A model generated the notes under the pieces. That model was not told where the DNA came from. It saw nothing but the letters and a program-made list of their open reading frames with translations, and ran no database searches. Shown here piece after piece: positions 6,943-7,851 of a stretch of 7,851 nucleotides of DNA; position 1 is the first letter of the stretch; every line of letters begins with the position of its first letter. The stretch lies in the NCBI GenBank assembly GCA_028694545.1, contig JAQVKV010000074.1:1-7851 (forward strand), read 5' to 3'. The stretch comes from Zavarzinia sp. (GTDB taxonomy: Bacteria > Pseudomonadota > Alphaproteobacteria > Zavarziniales > Zavarziniaceae). Position numbers and translations under genes: made by a program.

Positions 6943-7220
6943 AGGATTGGCCGCTCTGGGAAGTGTTCATCCGCAGCAGCCACGGGCTTGCCCACAAGCA
7001 TGTGGGCAGCCTGCGCGCGGCGGACGCCGAAATGGCCATCGGCAATGCCCGCGACGTCTACACGCGGCGCAACGAGGGCGTGAGCATCTGGGTCGTCCGC
7101 TCGGCCGATATCGCGGCGAGCAGCCCGGGCGACAAGGAACCGCTGTTCGATCCGGCGCGGTCGAAGGTCTATCGTCATCCGACCTTCTTCCAGCTGATCG
7201 ACGGCGTGAAGCACATGTAG
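6939..7220 (+). CDS. paaB: 1,2-phenylacetyl-CoA epoxidase, subunit PaaB
   Basis: This 93-residue small subunit of the epoxidase complex probably helps dock the reductase PaaE or bridge PaaAC units. The protein shows the typical [20 protein letters not shown] start, then [27 protein letters not shown] and a short tail, [15 protein letters not shown]. Length and sequence agree with the family (about 95 residues). The ATG at 6939 overlaps the paaA stop by four bases, so translation is probably coupled, with GGGAG at 6927-6931 as the binding site. The next gene begins 10 bases later. Confidence 0.95.
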   Translation: MKDWPLWEVFIRSSHGLAHKHVGSLRAADAEMAIGNARDVYTRRNEGVSIWVVRSADIAASSPGDKEPLFDPARSKVYRHPTFFQLIDGVKHM

Positions 7221-7230
7221 GAGACCGGAC

Positions 7231-7716
7231 ATGTCCCTGTTCGACTATGTGCTCCGCCTCGGCGACAATGCCCTCATTCTTGGCCAGCAGCTTGCGGCCC
7301 TGACTGGCCACGGCCCCGTGATCGAGGAAGACATCGCCACCGCCAACATCGCCCTCGACCTCGTGGGCGAGGCCCGCCTGTGGCTCTCCCTCGCGGGCGA
7401 GATCGAAGGGGCCGGGCGGGACGAGGACGATCTGGCCTTCCTGCGCGACGAAATCGACTTCCGCAACCTCCTGCTGGTCGAGCGGCCGAACGGCGATTTC
7501 GCGGATACGATGGCGCGGCAATTCCTGTTCGATGCCTGGCACGAGGCCCTGCTCGAGGCGCTCTCGGCGTCCACCGATGCGCGCGTTGCCGCCGTCGCCG
7601 CCAAGAGCTGGAAGGAAGCGCGTTACCACCTCTCGCACAGCGGCGGCTGGGTCATCCGCCTCGGCGATGGTACCGATTACAGCCATGGCCGCATGTCCGG
7701 ACGACCCGCTTCATGA
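7231..7716 (+). CDS. paaC: 1,2-phenylacetyl-CoA epoxidase subunit PaaC, C-terminally truncated
   Basis: This is the structural ferritin-like partner of PaaA, which lacks a working diiron site and forms the PaaAC core. AGGAG at 7219-7223 precedes the ATG. The first 155 residues are ordinary PaaC: EEDIATANIALDLVGEARLW at 32-51, DEIDFRNLLLVERPNGDFAD at 73-92, then KEARYHLSHSGGW and VIRLGDGTDYSHGRM (relatives read DGTxESHxRM). After Met155 (7693-7695) only SGRPAS and a TGA follow, giving 161 residues instead of about 250. None of the three forward frames resumes the expected PaaC C-terminal half, so a simple one-base frameshift does not explain it. A junction caused by rearrangement, insertion or misassembly is more likely. 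paaD and paaE would be expected next but are not present. Confidence 0.85.
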   Translation: MSLFDYVLRLGDNALILGQQLAALTGHGPVIEEDIATANIALDLVGEARLWLSLAGEIEGAGRDEDDLAFLRDEIDFRNLLLVERPNGDFADTMARQFLFDAWHEALLEALSASTDARVAAVAAKSWKEARYHLSHSGGWVIRLGDGTDYSHGRMSGRPAS

Positions 7717-7851
7717 CTACGGCGTGGACGACGGCTATGGGTACTTCGACAAGGACGGCAACCGGTACCTGTTCATCGCCTACTTCAACTGGAAGCAGTG
7801 GAGCTACATCCGCGCCATACTGACGGCTTTGGCCAACGCCTACCTCTTGAC
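7685..7851 (+). CDS. Unrecognised open frame after the paaC break (3' partial)
   Basis: A frame different from that of paaC runs without a stop from ATG 7685 (or ATG 7667) to the window end, 55 residues from 7685. It reads MAACPDDPLHDYGVDDGYGY, then FDKDGNRYLFIAYFNWKQWS, then YIRAILTALANAYLL. From about 7696 the third codon positions are strongly C or G, as in real genes. The part before 7696 is paaC sequence read out of frame, so the true start, if any, is unclear. The segment is rich in Tyr, Asp and Trp. I do not recognise a family, and it could be the interior of a gene joined here by recombination or assembly. Confidence 0.35.
   Translation, partial: MAACPDDPLHDYGVDDGYGYFDKDGNRYLFIAYFNWKQWSYIRAILTALANAYLL

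Overview
The window is a dense stretch of aromatic catabolism genes. Third codon positions are very GC-rich, spacings are short and ribosome binding sites are strong, as in a high-G+C proteobacterium. The mix of styABC and paa genes suits an alphaproteobacterium, but that assignment is inference because no rRNA or other marker gene is present. It encodes most of the route from styrene to the phenylacetyl-CoA ring-opening products.

Bases 1-2306 hold a plus-strand styrene operon: the C-terminal two thirds of styA (FAD styrene monooxygenase, cut by the window edge), a small EthD-like gene, styB (flavin reductase) and styC (membrane styrene oxide isomerase). A clear intrinsic terminator closes it at 2278-2306. 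The EthD-like gene between the two monooxygenase components is the least expected member. No styD (phenylacetaldehyde dehydrogenase) follows styC and no paaK is present.

Bases 2305-3744 hold paaH on the minus strand (3-hydroxyadipyl-CoA dehydrogenase), convergent with the styrene operon and divergent from paaZ. The 161-bp gap at 3745-3905 is AT-rich. It holds a 26-bp imperfect palindrome over a perfect TATAAT box and further copies of a T(G/T/A)ACCG-like half-site, so it is probably a shared, repressor-controlled divergent promoter.

Bases 3906-7716 hold the plus-strand operon paaZ-paaA-paaB-paaC. PaaABC belong to the phenylacetyl-CoA epoxidase, PaaZ opens the oxepin ring and oxidises the product, and PaaH acts later in the beta-oxidation-like steps. 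Two genes here look damaged. paaZ has an in-frame TAG at 5844-5846, after which conserved C-terminal coding continues to a TGA at 5940-5942. paaC loses all resemblance to its family after about residue 155 (base 7695), where a different frame with coding-like base use runs off the window end.

Working model: StyA/StyB make styrene oxide, StyC makes phenylacetaldehyde, an aldehyde dehydrogenase and a CoA ligase encoded elsewhere supply phenylacetyl-CoA, and the Paa proteins here process it. I found no RNA genes, CRISPR arrays, insertion sequences or wholly unknown system. The most novel points are the EthD-like gene, the amber codon in paaZ and the abrupt break in paaC.
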